Origin: Casuarina equisetifolia
Lineage: Eukaryota > Streptophyta > Magnoliopsida > Fagales > Casuarinaceae
Length of the DNA: 64,000 nucleotides
Direction of reading: 5' to 3'
Assembly: GCA_028551475.1 (NCBI GenBank)
Contig: CM052358.1
Span: forward strand, 1,738,501 to 1,802,500
The notes beneath the pieces are model-generated. The model had not been told where the DNA came from. It saw only the letters and a list, made by a program, of their open reading frames with translations, and made no database searches. This document shows, piece by piece, positions 13,165-26,059 of this stretch. The position numbers were made by a program, and so were the translations under genes. How positions within the stretch are numbered: position 1 is the first letter of the stretch; the number at the start of each line of letters is the position of its first letter.

Positions 13165-14040
13165 ATTTTTTATTTAGGGGTCTCCATCGACCAAAAACTA
13201 TAATCTTGCCTTTCATATCTAAAATGTATCAAAAGGAACATATTGGTTATGTTATTGAAAGAGATTCTTTTACACAAACAAAAAGAAAGACCATTATTTA
13301 TGTCGAAAATGCACTTTATTTCGAAGGTTTTAGAATATGCCAACCTTCAATTGTATTAAAATAATGCTTTATCAAAACTTGTTCCTTCTTGTAGAGCATT
13401 TCCAACTCAGCTACTTGTTAAGCCCTTTGCATTTTTGAAATGATAGCATTATTGAAGTCCTAAATGCAAGTGAAAAGTAATAAGCAAAATATACTTAAAT
13501 GAAAATACACTCATATGAATCAAGGCTTAAATATGGTGATAAAATTATATTAAATACAAAAACATAAGAATTAGGAAGGAGATCAAAAGTATCAAACCTC
13601 TTTCATTGCTCTCAATTCCTCTAATTCCTCTAATTCCTTTAGATTATTCTGCAACTTTTGTTTAACCGCTTCAAGCTTCGTTTCAAGTTCAAGCATTTAA
13701 AGCTTCAAGACTTCACGTTCTTGCTCAAAGCTTTTCTTAAGACACTCTATCTACATTTCATTAATTAAAGCATATGTGAATTGTTAAACCTATGAAAACA
13801 AAAGAAGTTCCTAACAAACAATTCTAATTGTAAATAAGTGCTACCCTTTTGGCTTTTTTCTTTTCAAGTTCATATATCCTTTCTTTTAATATCTTTTCAT
13901 ATTTTAACTTCTTGATATCATCTTTTGCATGCAACTCCTCACTATGAAGTTTTAACTCATCGTAGAGCTTTTCTAACAAGTGCATTGAGCATCACCAATA
14001 ATCAAAATTTGTTTATCCATCACATAGAAAAATAACTATA
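13165..14040. repeat. Direct tandem duplication unit 2 inside KCBP copy B
   Basis: Second copy of the neck plus coiled-coil block at 12110-13150, in the same orientation, without the inverted insert. Confidence 0.8.
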
Positions 14041-16719
14041 TTTATAAAACAAAGTACCATCAACATATGAAATAACTTAAATAGATTTGTATATATTGCA
14101 AGCATGAAATTCATTTTCAAAAAACTTCACTTGTGTATTAGCTCTAACCAAATATTTTTTGTTATTCTTCTCTAACTCAGCCAACCTTGCTTCCATGCTT
14201 CTTTTCTCTTGTTGTGTAGCCTAACATAATTCAAAATTAGTGATGGGATAAAGGAATATATGCTAAGTGGACAAGGTGAATTATACTAACCTGAAGTGCC
14301 TTATCTTTTTCATCAAACCATGTTTTAAATCTATTAAGATCACCCATAACTTTTACTAAGTATCGCAGGTCAAATCTCAATGATTGTTTCAATCCCTCTT
14401 GTTCTTCATGCAACCCTACTTTTTGCTTTTTTTTTCATGAAATTCTTCTAGTAACTAAATAAAAAAACTAAGCATTAATCTCCAATTGTAATTCCTCAAG
14501 AGAGATTGTTTACAACTTCTTTGATTAATTTTATGCATAAAATATTATGTTTCAATGCAAATCAATTCTACCCTCAACTAAAGCCCTCTTACCATGATGA
14601 CCAAATGGACTTTAAGAAGATTATTTCTACAACCCAAAGTAAAAGTTTATTTGTCAAGAAGGAAAGGATTTCTTATAGAACCCTGGGTTCCAACCTAGGG
14701 TTAAATTTATGATATAAACATCTAGAAAACATATCAGCCATTAAAAGGCCAAAGGATCTAAGCAAATCATGAAAGATTTAGTCTTATATATTATCTCACC
14801 ATAGGTTGTTCAAGAAAAGAAAAATTAGATTTTGGTGTAGTTTTACTAGTAATCTTAATTATGGGACCTTTAAGGTAGATTATAATAAACTTAAATGGTA
14901 TAACTCCATGTACAGTTCTTAATTTCTCATTATAGTAGCTATAATAGGTCATTTATCCATACCACACACCAACTCCCATAACAATGACCTGGGAATTTGA
15001 TGATGCTGGAATAGGTTGATGGCCATTTAGTCTTACCTGATTTGCATTCTTTTGAGATCCTCTAGAAGGTTTGTCTTAAACACCATGCAATTTCGTGCTG
15101 GAGGTCTAAAGTTGCTAGAAACATCTCCAATAACTAAACTTGTACCACTGAACATAGCTTTTAAGTTGTTGGGTGAGTTGAAATTATTCAAATGAACCTG
15201 AGTATGAATAGTTATTTCTTTTGTCTATCACAATGGAGAAATCATTATTAGGTCATGAAAGTACAAAATAGTTCAAAGGCTATGAAACCTTGGTAGTGGA
15301 ATAATAAAGTAGGAACAAAATAGATGATCAATATCTTGTTGGTATCAAACCAACACATATGACAAACACCAGTAACTTTCCTTTTAAAGTAAATAATATA
15401 AGCTTTATAACCAACTTTAGTGAGGTTTTGAAACCTAATAGTTTGTAGATATGCCCCTGAAACCAAGTTGGAAGTATGAACCTATGGGTAAATGAGAAAA
15501 AAAAATGTGGAGTATACGGAAGGCCACATGTGCAAATGCTTTCCAATATTTGTGAATGAAAATTGTAACTTAAGACTTACCCTTATTATTAGTGCCTATA
15601 CTTATATGCTTTGACAGAAGCCTAATAGTATCATCAATCTTGTGAACACTATAAGAAATTAAATCTCCATGAGGAAATGTTCTTAATATATGCTGAAAAT
15701 TTTATTTGGTTGTATCTTTTGTCAAATAATTCTAACACAATTAAGGAAATAGAGATAATTAGAAAAGATAACACAAAAAATGACAAAAATTCTAAACATT
15801 ATTTTACTTTGAGCAAGGAATTTAAAACTTTAATTCTTACCATATCATCATAATAAGAAAGAATATTTGATCTCCATACCCACTTTGTTTGTATCATGTC
15901 AATTTATGTCGGTATGAATTGTTCCAAAAATGAATTCTAATCTCTATAATAATTTATCTTAAAAGGTCAAAAACTGTTAGAATACAAAATGATCTATAAA
16001 AGCATGAAAATCATCTTTTTTGAAATAGAAGTCAAGTTAAACATCATAAAAGCATAAATGACAAAGGAATAAAAGGACAAATAAAATGAAATAAGACAAA
16101 GTAACAAAAACACTCACATGTGAGATTCAAGGTTATCATCATATCCAATGTCAGCAAAAATCAACAATGCAAACAATTCCACAATATCTATCCTTCCAAT
16201 ATAATACTTGTCCCCTGATATATAATTGGATCGTAATTGTAAGAATATAGTCAAAGTACTCCTTTCATTGATAAAGCAACATTTGATGCTTAAGAAAGCA
16301 ATGAAGCACTTTCATAATGTTAACCAATAAACTTCAAAATGAGCAACACTAACAACTAACTTAAATAACACATTACTTGCTTCATCATATGAAAATTGTG
16401 TATACATTGGATCTACCATAGCTTTGTCCGACTCAAATTAGGTAGCTTTGATTTCTAAAACCTTAATCTTAAGACAATTAATTAAAGGGCTTCAAGAGTC
16501 TAATCTAAGGTACATATGTTCATAACACTAATTCATGAGTCTAATCAAGTAAAGCATGCAAATATGTATAACCTGATTTTAGATAAAACACTAATTCATA
16601 TTCAACATGGCTATAAAAATAAATATTCACAATAATATGGAATCAAAATCATCCTTATATTGCACATTCAAACTTAAAAATGAATACAAATATTCAGTAA
16701 TATCAAAAATTTTTAAATC

Positions 16720-19420
16720 AATGGTATTTGCTAAGTGACACACAAACATAGGTCTTAAGGCTAGACTTAGGCATTTTTATTGCTACTATGATTTGCTTGG
16801 TAACATTTAAACAAGGACTTAGGATTTGAGTGTAAGTCCTAAGAATAATTCACAACGTGTGTATGATTCTAATTTATTCTTCTTCTTTTTTTCTCTTTTC
16901 TCTTTTTTTTTTGTAAACTCCAAAAAGTACTCTCAACATGAGTGTGGAATCAGAGTTTTAACTAAGGATGCTACTTGAGCTCTATCTTCAGCTAAAATGG
17001 ACTCTTCTAAATGAGCTTCCATTTTTAGAAGAAAATTTATTTTCTGAAATAAATTTAGCTACAATTGGTAACATATATGTTTCAATTATTACTCATTTAC
17101 CAAAAAAATAGTTACCCCTAAATAAAGTGAGGAAAACTAATGAAATAGGAGACAAAGAGACAATTTTATAGTTTGAAATCCTTGATTAATTAAGGTAACT
17201 TACAAAAGGCAGTCCTAAATGATGAAACCTACATAATCCCTTCAACATAATAATAAAAAATAATACAACAATATAACTTTCATCTTACTTATCATCATAA
17301 ACCTCTGTTTTCTTCTTGGTAACCTTGTGAGCCTCATTGTGCCACTTTTACTCTCCAATTTCAATATTCTCAAGCATATTGATATGTAACATGTTATTTT
17401 AATGGACCATGTGTTTTATATATGTTTTGTACTATGGGTTGTAAGTAAACATGGATTGTTTGTAAAAAGCCCATGTTGTAAGGCAAACCGCTACTATCTA
17501 AAGGTTTTTAGAGAAACCTTTAGCCCAAGGTCTCTAGAAATGTTCATTTGTATAAATTATGGATATGAATGAATGAAAAAGAGCATTGGTTTGTTGAATG
17601 TAAAAATTTGGAGTTTCTTTATGAAACCAGAGGTATCATGTCTCCCTTTAATAAGACCAAAGGAGTTAATCTCTTTCCAATAAGACCAAAAACAATTTCA
17701 TCTTACTTGTTCCCTACTTTAAATTTGATTGTCCATCCATCTATTCTGACTAACCCATATTAGATTGGTAACAAATGTTTGTGCTTTATATATGTTTTGT
17801 ATTATGGGTTGTAAGTAGACATGGGTTGTTTTTCAAAAGCCCAACATAAAATGTAAATGTTTTTTTTTCATTATTTATCATAATGGCCACAATCAAGACC
17901 TTAGGGGAGTAAGAAATTATAAGTTAAGTTAAGGAGATACTCAACAAGAAATTAAACATATATAATACATCACTAAACTTACAAGAAAGATAGAATTGAA
18001 AGAACGATACACATCAAATAAAAAAACATGGAGAAGTAACACAAATCATCATAAAAGATGATATGTAAGATACTTGTATCAACTTCAAAGCCAAGAATAT
18101 TTGAAGTTACACTTTTTTCTTGTGAATCTTGTATTTCCTTTACCAAATCAAAGCTATAAGTAAATAAAAGTCAAGTGAACAAAGACCTAAGGTGGTACCA
18201 ATGTATGAGATTGCAATGAAAAGTAGCAAAACTTACAAGGTAGATAAAATTGCGAGCACCATACACAATCAAATAAAAAAGCATGTAGGAGTAGCATAAA
18301 ACATTATAAAAGATGAGATGTTAAATACTTACACATAAGCTTCAAAGCCAAAATTGTCTAAAGTTACACTTTTTTCCTATAAATCTTATATGTCCCTGTC
18401 CAAATCCAAGTTATAAGCATATAGAATCAAGTAAACAAAGACTTAAGGTGGTATTAACACATGAGGTTGCAATGCTTAGTTTATAGTTTATTCTTTAAAA
18501 AACTGTACTATATAAATACAAAAGTTCAATTCTAACTCAAACCCTACGCCAGTTACTAATCCTCCCACCTAGAAAGTGATGGGTTGTGTGATCTTCTAAA
18601 TAATCCCACAAAGGTAAGTAAGGTGTTTACTATCTAATACAAGCATGTGCCCACACTTATAAACACATGCATGCATGTTTATGTATAGATATATATGTAC
18701 AATAAGGAATAGATCATAAACAAAGAGGATACAAAACTTTTTTTTTTGTTCTTTAATCTTGTTCCTACAACATAATAAGCACTTCAACTTCAATAATGGA
18801 GATATGACCAAACATTGACATACAATTCATCAATAGCTCAAATAATATCTGGTGTCAACACAAGCTCTAAGAGTCCTTTAAATCTTTAAAGTTCCTCCAT
18901 ATAGAAGCTGTCCATTGCAATCCTGTCATACATTTAAATCTAATTAGAGCTTTAAAAAAGTTACTAAACTAAAAAGCATAGAACTTTTAAGGAGGGAAAA
19001 AACAAAGAAAAGAAAACCATCATTGATAAGTTTGACTTTGTACTTGAACTCAAGCTCAGCAATTTGCTTTTTCTTATTTTCAAAAGCTTGGTAGAGTCCA
19101 TAAATGATCACTTCAAGCTCTTCCTCTTTTTGTTAAACACTAGGCAAGACTTCTTTGATTGTTATTACATTTAACAAACCATCAATCATCCAATAACACT
19201 CTCTAGATGGGCCAAGTAGTTAAATAGCATCAATGACCCATTTATGCTTACTTACTTTCATGTCATATTTAGTGACTTTTAAGCTAATTTGGTTAACCTC
19301 AATCCTCAAAGCAAAACACTTATTATAATTGCTTGTCCATTTATCGATTCCTAGAGATCATCTGCAAGCTTGCTAGCCATGATTCTTTGTATACTACAAA
19401 ATAAATAAATCAATCAATTA
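16720..19420. other. AT-rich region with duplicated blocks and coil-like exon traces
   Basis: No intact gene. A ~55-base direct repeat lies at about 17411-17470 and 17787-17845. A ~155-base block at 17975-18130 recurs at about 18230-18390. On the minus strand near 19030-19130 an open stretch reads EEELEVIIYGLYQAFENKKK and continues QIAELEFKYKVKL, which looks like a coiled-coil exon and may be another KCBP-cluster remnant. Confidence 0.5.
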
Positions 19421-21100
19421 AAAAATAAGGCTATGAGCCAAAAAGAACTTTCCCTAAATGTACCGTAACAGTTATGTAGGAAAATGACTCTAATTACCCA
19501 ATAATCCTTCTTGAACAAAACCCAAAACACCCATCAATCTTGAATAATATGTATTGAAGACTAACCTCTTGTATTCAAAATATATAATTTTAGATAATAC
19601 TTAGATATAAAAATATCCTCAAACTAAAAAAAATAACTTTTGAGTTAAACTTATAGGCTATCAAATCTCATTTAATCTTAAATCTTAAATTTGTAAGGAG
19701 TATATATTTTATCACATTTAATCTTGGATGTGAGAATTTCACCTTTGAAAATACTATATCTTTAACTATTGAGAATACTATATTCTTTTACTTGAATCAT
19801 AAGTGATGATACCATTATAATCTCAAGTAACATTGAAGGGGTGATCCTACCTCTTAACTATAAATTACAAATATAATCCTATCTATATGAAGTATAAATT
19901 CTAATATCACAAGAAAAATCATTTTATTTTTAAATTTTCTCTCAATAACCTTAAAATTATGTGACAGACTTAAATCAAGCCATTGTACAGCAGATTTACA
20001 CCTAGCCATTGAATTTGAAATCAACCCCAGGATTTAAATCCTATCGTGTCATTCTTTTTAGCGGTTTTGCTTTAAAAGTAAACCCTTTATTTTCAATTTA
20101 ATAATAAATCACCAGATTTAAACCCAATCGTTGATTTAAAAATGAATCACATATTTACATCAAGCCATTTATTTAAAAAAGGATAGATTTAAATGCATTG
20201 GTATTATCTAATGGAAAGTATGTGGCGTTTAGGATTAACGACAATTTTCAAAAGTACTAGATAATAGTGAAACTTGATCTTTAAAATGTGAAAGGAATGT
20301 TCAAATAGAAATTATTAGCAATTAACAAATAACACAACTTGTCATGATTAGATTTCCTATAGAGTCCTTATAAGTCTATAAGGACAAGATAAAAAACATG
20401 ACTAGAAGTTTGGCATGAAAATGTGAAATGAATTTGTTTTGTCAATGAATAAATAATACATGAAAAATATTTAGAGTATTTTATATGTTTGTCTTTCGTA
20501 AAATAAAAATTTTGAGAAAAATGACCTAATCATTTGTGTCATAAAATATAACTAATACTAATATTATTATTGTTATTATTATTACATGAATTGCTCACAT
20601 TTCATACAATAGACAAAGAAATTTGACAGTGTGCAAAATGTGGTTGATACAGTGAGAAAGGTTAGAAAAAGTGGATTGCAAAAAATATAACATTTATATA
20701 GCTTTACCCAATTCAATCACTTGTGTAGTCTTGAAAATATAAAAATTATAAAATAAAATAAAAATAATGTAATTGTAGTCAAGTAATTTGCTTTACTAAA
20801 AGCATCTTTAATTTCAAGTGAGACACATATAAGACATGATTTAAATGTAACAATTTTGTAGATTGTGCATATCTAATGTGAATGGCACAAACAAATGTGT
20901 TATCACAAAACTTAAAAGATGATGATTAAGGTGTGCATGAATTATAAGAATATAAATAATTTAAATTTGCACAACATGGTCATTCACACTTGAATCTATA
21001 ATTCATTAATGTTCAAATTGCAAAGATTAAGATAAAGGCATTATACCTCTAAGTTTTTTAGGGAATTATGATGGAGGAACTATGCTAAGCACAGTTAAAC
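19420..21100. other. AT-rich gene-free region with short degenerate repeats
   Basis: No gene recognised. Around 19970-20200 variants of 'gatttaaa--cattgattt' recur several times in both orientations, resembling a decayed MITE or minisatellite. Confidence 0.5.
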
Positions 21101-21105
21101 ATCCT

Positions 21106-21560
21106 CTAAAGATTATCTATCGTAAGTGAATGAGCTGAAATCACTGGGCTAATGGGATAAGTCATAACACCTGCAAAAGGAGTGTTCTCAGCCTGATTGG
21201 TATGGCCCAATTCCAGCTGCTGATCGTAGGCTGAAGAGGCAAGCCCATATGCTCCAGATTGTTGCTGCCCGTCGCTGAACTTGCCTCCATAGTGGACTGG
21301 GCCATATGAAATAGGCACCCGGGTAGATCACGTGGGGCACCGCTGGATTGAAAGGAAAAGTTCAAGTTCGGCCCATGCCGGTTTGCGCGCCTGTCGCAGG
21401 AAACAGACCCGGCGACACCGATTGTGAGCCACCGGACTGAAACTAGGCCGGAGACGCTGCTGCAAGCACTACTCCCTCGAGAGCTCTAGTACTGATTTCG
21501 TGCAACCTTCTCCGGCCTTCGTCCTCCCTGGCCAATTTAAACGCCGAATCCGCTGGAGGT
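21106..21560 (-). pseudogene. GC-rich coding remnant, unrecognised, frameshifted
   Basis: A sharply GC-richer island with minus-strand coding character. One frame reads 'NPAVPHVIYPG', and a one-base shift continues as PISYGPVHYGGKFSDGQQQS, ending in VMTYPISPVISAHSLTIDNL and a stop at 21106. The gap between frames and the absence of an ATG in the second frame suggest a broken exon. The Gly/Ser/Gln-rich composition resembles the tail of a nuclear regulator, but I do not recognise the family. It lies about 180 bases upstream of the RPC7-type gene in the opposite orientation. Confidence 0.35.
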
Positions 21561-21738
21561 AACGGGTCCTTCGAAATCATATTTGTTCTAAGAATTTTGA
21601 AGTCAATTATAATTTCTAAGATTTCCTATAAGGTTTCATGGAAGAAGGTTTTCTATCGGTGTCCTTTGAAACCAAACTAGGGATATGACAATAAGATGTG
21701 TTATTGGGCAACTTATGTTATGCAGTGCTTTTAGGCAG

Positions 21739-24700
21739 ATGGCATTTAGAGGACGAGGACGGGGACGTGGATATGGAGGCGGTGGTGGCTATGGATTTGC
21801 TAAACAGGATCCATTTGAACTCTTTCCTGTCAGTTAGTCATGCTGCTACTATCTTAACCTAGGATAATGTTTATTTCAGCGAGCTTAACGAAGTTATTGA
21901 TTGTTTGCAACCACAAAACCTGGACTAATGCAGTGTTTTCAAATTCATTTAGGACTTACTTTGTGAAAGTTTTGTCTGTCCAATTGCAGGATATCGAATT
22001 ACCTGGTATCAAAAGTGCGATCAAGGAAGAAAATTTATTTTGGGAGAGTGAGAAGTTACAGAACTTTTGGAAAGTATCTGCTTATTATCTTGAGGAGACT
22101 GGCCACCAGAGTAAGCTTATACAATATTCTTCTTTTATATATATGGGGTTTAGGGTAATGTGTTATCAAAATATCAGTTTGGTTGAGACTATGGTTTTTA
22201 TCCTGAGAAAGTTCTTCATATTACCCAAATATTTTATCAAATTTTTAGTTACATACCTGTGCTTTCAGTGTATTAGTTTGTTCAAAGTGTGTAGATATAA
22301 AAATTATATTCTATGACTCGTGAATATGAAAAACCTCCAAAAGTAAGGTTCAGACAGTGGCAGAAATTGCTTCCTCTTCCCGAAAAAGCAAATTATTTAA
22401 AGTTGTATAATTGTAGCTTAGAATAAATTAGTGAAACAGGATTCATGGACTTTAACATCAAGAAAGAAGTCATCACATCCATGAGAATTTGTGTAATAAG
22501 CTTTCCTAATTATTCTAAAGCTTTACCTAAAGAATCAAGGTGTGTCAGATATTTGCTATTTAACAAAATTACATCAGACGATCTTAAAATTAAGGGCTTG
22601 TCTTCTGTATTTGTAGTGACATTTTCTCACCATATATGGGTGCATAGTATTGCATTTTAGAAAAGGTGCATGAGGACTCTCTCCAAGATGGATGGAGTTC
22701 TTTCTTCTTTCAGAGCTTTATGCATGTCAAATTCTACTGGACCATGAAAGAAAAGATTGTTCATTCAGAATGGGAAGCTTGTGTGCTTGTTTTTATTTGT
22801 TTTGTACTGGAAGCTAGTTTAGCAGAATAAATCTAGGGAAGATTGTGAGCTTTCAGTAGAATGAGAACCATCCCGCTTTTTATCTTACTTCATTGTGGCA
22901 TTTTTCTAAAGATGCCTTACATTGGCATGTTTATTTCTTTGTTGTAACCTATGATTTGGTCTGAGTTGAATTTAAAATGGTCCCATGGTATTTTTTATGA
23001 AGGGTGCAATCAATTCTGATTGCAGTATGAGCACATAAATTCGTGCCATTTGATATTTTCTTGGAGACCAGAATGTGTTACCTTTATTTCTACTAAATCT
23101 TTTGTAAACTAGAATATCCACAAACCATGAGCTTGTAAATTCAATTTCTCTTCTTTTTTTCACAATATTGTCAAAGTAGCATCTTTGAGCAAAATGTATT
23201 GCTGCCATAAATCATTTTTTTTTCACTTCTTTCTTTGTGTTAGAGTGCCAAAGTGCAGACATAGAGAGAGATTCTGACAGAACAACAATAATTCGTGATT
23301 CTCTTTCACACATTTTAGAGGTCAAGAGATTTCCTCAAGAACTTATTGGAGGTGAGTAATCTGAAGAATTTACTGAAGTGGCTAATGGTCTAAGATTGCA
23401 CAGCTTTTTGTTGTAGTTATTTCACTTGGATTTTATGATTACTTAGAAGACCTTTCTGCTGACTTGATGAAAATTTCCAGCTCCAAAAGGGCAGCAGCCA
23501 CACAGAAAAAAAGTTCGATGGAATCTAGAGTCAGGTTTGATAAGATAGAATGCCTTCTACTTCCAACTTGATTTAATATGTTTTGGGTTCTATTTCTTTC
23601 GGAGGTTTGCAAGTCCAATATGTCCGCTACAGGTTTGTTCCTGGTGGAAACTAGTCCCGTGGTAATGTTCTTTGCTGAAAAAAGAGAAGACAGACCAAGT
23701 GGTCTGCCTACCGTAAACAATGGATGTGACATGTTTGCTGCTTGATATTGCACTACTTTTATGTGTGCTCAGTTGAACTAAGTAGGTCTCATATTCGTGA
23801 ATCCAAGAAATCTTAAACTTCAATATTCAGGAGTACATTGAAAAGTTTCAGTTTCTGGGTTTGTTCAGTGTGGGAGTCAGAACTTGTTTGCTTATACTCC
23901 CCCTTCTCCATCAAACAAAAAGGAGAAAAGATCAGAACAAAATACCCTACGTTCTGACTTATTAGTTGAAGAAAAAGGTTTTCTTTTGACAAAGATATGA
24001 TTATCCCCTTAAAACTGTAGACTTCAAGTTGACACTTTTTAGCTAATACTAGTCAATTGGCTGTGATGGAGGTCTCATAAAATGCTTTATCTGACACATC
24101 AGTGCTGCCATATAAATTTTCATAGTGTGCTTTCTTATTATTTAGTACCAACTGCCAGCAGGCCTTTTTGTTAAATCAGTGGGTCTCTAGGAATTTGTCA
24201 TCACTACCCTGTTGATTTGTCCCTGTGAATTCAATTTTGATTCATTTAAATTGATGGAAAAGGTAAGGCCTACATGTCCCCGTGCATTAAGTTCATTACA
24301 TCCATGTGCCTTTTGCACTCTTTTATTTATCTTGGTTTTAACTAAATGTGAATGACCAGTTTTGATGTCATAAATGCATTAATATGAAGGTCAGAATGCA
24401 CAAACTCTTAAAGATACTTTTGTTATTTGGTGGGCCTTATCACTGTTGGATGGAAATTTTACATTTGATCATCTGCCATATACTTGTAGACAGTTACGCT
24501 TTATAAGATATTATGCTGAACTGAGTAAAATGTTCCTGTGACAGAGCTGCAGAAGCTTGATTACTTAGAGAAGCTCGAACAAAGGGCTCAGGTAAAGCAC
24601 TTCCAGCTTCTAATACTGTTCTGCCTACATGGTAAAAGATAGTTTTTACCAACAGTTTGCGAGAGGAGCATACCTAGCTATTATGCTCTTTGATGGTGTT

Positions 24701-26059
24701 TATTATCTGATAATTTCATGTTCAAGCATGTTAATGTTTGTGCTTGTGGTCACAAGAGTTCGCATTCTTCTTGCTTCAAGAGATCTCTGTGTTGCTGACT
24801 CAAGTAATTTTGTAGGGCCAAGAGGATAAAGATGGAAAGGAAAAGAAAGAAGGTGAAAATGAGGATGAAGATGAAAATTTGGAAGAAGACAATGAGGAAG
24901 AACCAAGTGATGATGATTATTATCAGGTTCCTACGATATTGCCGAATCTTATACATTTGTATTTGGTTTAGCTAACTTGTTGTCCAGTATCGCTGCCCTT
25001 GGTCTATCAATAATGCTTCACGGGTAAATTTCTTCATAAAAATGAATCTTTTTTAACACATTCTTTGCAACACAATTACCAATGACCTATCAACCAAGTT
25101 GCTTTAAGGATGTGGTTATGAGGGTAAATGCATATGATATTTTACAACAGGCAAACCATATGTTCTTAAGAACACCTAGTGCGGAATCTCTGCATACGAG
25201 GGGACTCAACATAAGGGATGATCTGTAATAGGCTAACCATGGTGACACCATCTAATTTCAGTAAAGTTATCATGAGGCAAATAAGGGGAAGATGACCGAG
25301 CTGTGATGTGCATTCTCCCTTTTTTTTATTGTACGCTGTTTCTGTTTAGGGAATTAGGTTCCTTTATCAGCTTATCAAATTGTTAAGCTAGGTTTTGTGG
25401 GATGATGGAGAAGAAAAATGTTCTGCTGCTTAAACATTTCAAAAATCGATCTGATGGTTGCTATTTGTTGGTCCGAAGTCATATTTATGAAACAGCAGTC
25501 TTATGATATCAGCTGGCCATGTGATACCCTTTTGAGTGTTGGGAGAAATTTAGTTTAGCCATTGGATTTGTTATTTCCTGGATGACGTAGCTGCAAAAGA
25601 CTCTTAACCTTGTGACTTATTCTGAGACAACAAGAAGTGTAATTTTGTCTTTTCTCTCTTCATGTGTTTCTTTCTTAAAAGTTAGTTATTTAGCTTCTTT
25701 AGTATTAGTCAATGTTGAAGTTTTATCTTCATCAGACACTGAACTTGTACAAATTATTCCCACAAAGTTGTGAGGTGAAAAATCAATGCAAAGGGTCTGA
25801 TGTCTGTTTGGAATGTAAAACCAATGCTATGTGCTTTGCAGAATGTAGATTTTGATGACGAAGACGACGATTTTAATGACATTGATGATGGTGAAGGTAT
25901 GACTTTTGATTGGCACTTAGCTCTCATGCTTCTTCAATGTTTCCGTCAACTTGTGGTGATCCAGTTTTGGACCTCTATGGTAACTGGAATTTGCAATAGC
26001 ATATGCGCTAAACGAAACTAACCATTTTGAAAACTTTTGCAGATGAAGGAATCTTTTAA
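21739..26059 (+). CDS. DNA-directed RNA polymerase III subunit RPC7/C31-like
   Basis: Eight exons: 21739-21828, 21990-22110, 23244-23351, 23481-23534, 24545-24591, 24816-24926, 25842-25896, 26043-26059, giving 200 residues in one frame. The N-terminus is MAFRGRGRGRGYGGGGGYGF followed by 'DPFELFPDIELP', the signature opening of the Rpc31/POLR3G family. The middle has 'HRKKVRWN' and 'LQKLDYLEKLE'. The C-terminus is a long acidic tail (EDEDENLEEDNEEEPSDDD, then NVDFDDEDDDFND) ending GEDEGIF. In the family this subunit sits with RPC3 and RPC6 in the initiation-specific trimer of Pol III, which transcribes tRNA and 5S genes in the nucleus. Length and acidic tail fit. The start is the first ATG, giving the conserved Gly/Arg opening. 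Introns of 0.8-1.2 kb look ordinary. Confidence 0.93.

Larger units (their letters stand above)
10262..16720 (-). pseudogene. KCBP-type kinesin-14 pseudogene, copy B (motor, coiled coil, FERM)
   Basis: The fuller copy. Motor exon 10541-10861 reads SFGVDYIPYRDDKLTMLLSD and NAKTLVFINVSLVESNLHET. 'VELYANGLIDLLKPRDA' lies near 11470-11545. The P-loop near 11770-11810 reads G-stop-TGSEKTF where the family has GQTGSGKTF, so the ATP site is lost. The coiled coil occurs twice (12720-13080 and 13590-13985), each with 'SFEQE-EV-KL' and 'NN-KELEEL', matching the KCBP heptads. Single coil exons near 14160-14220 and 14300-14370 contain 'EKRSMEARLAELEKN' and 'DEKDKALQV'. FERM exons follow at about 15360-16720. 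Copies A and B share the motor block at an offset of about 5.2 kb. Multiple stops and frame breaks are present. No MyTH4 domain was recognised. Confidence 0.8.

Noticed and set aside
21867..22316. 149-codon plus-strand open frame
   Set aside because: It is the Pol III subunit exon 2 (21990-22110) read into both neighbouring introns; the spliced family-consistent model explains it.
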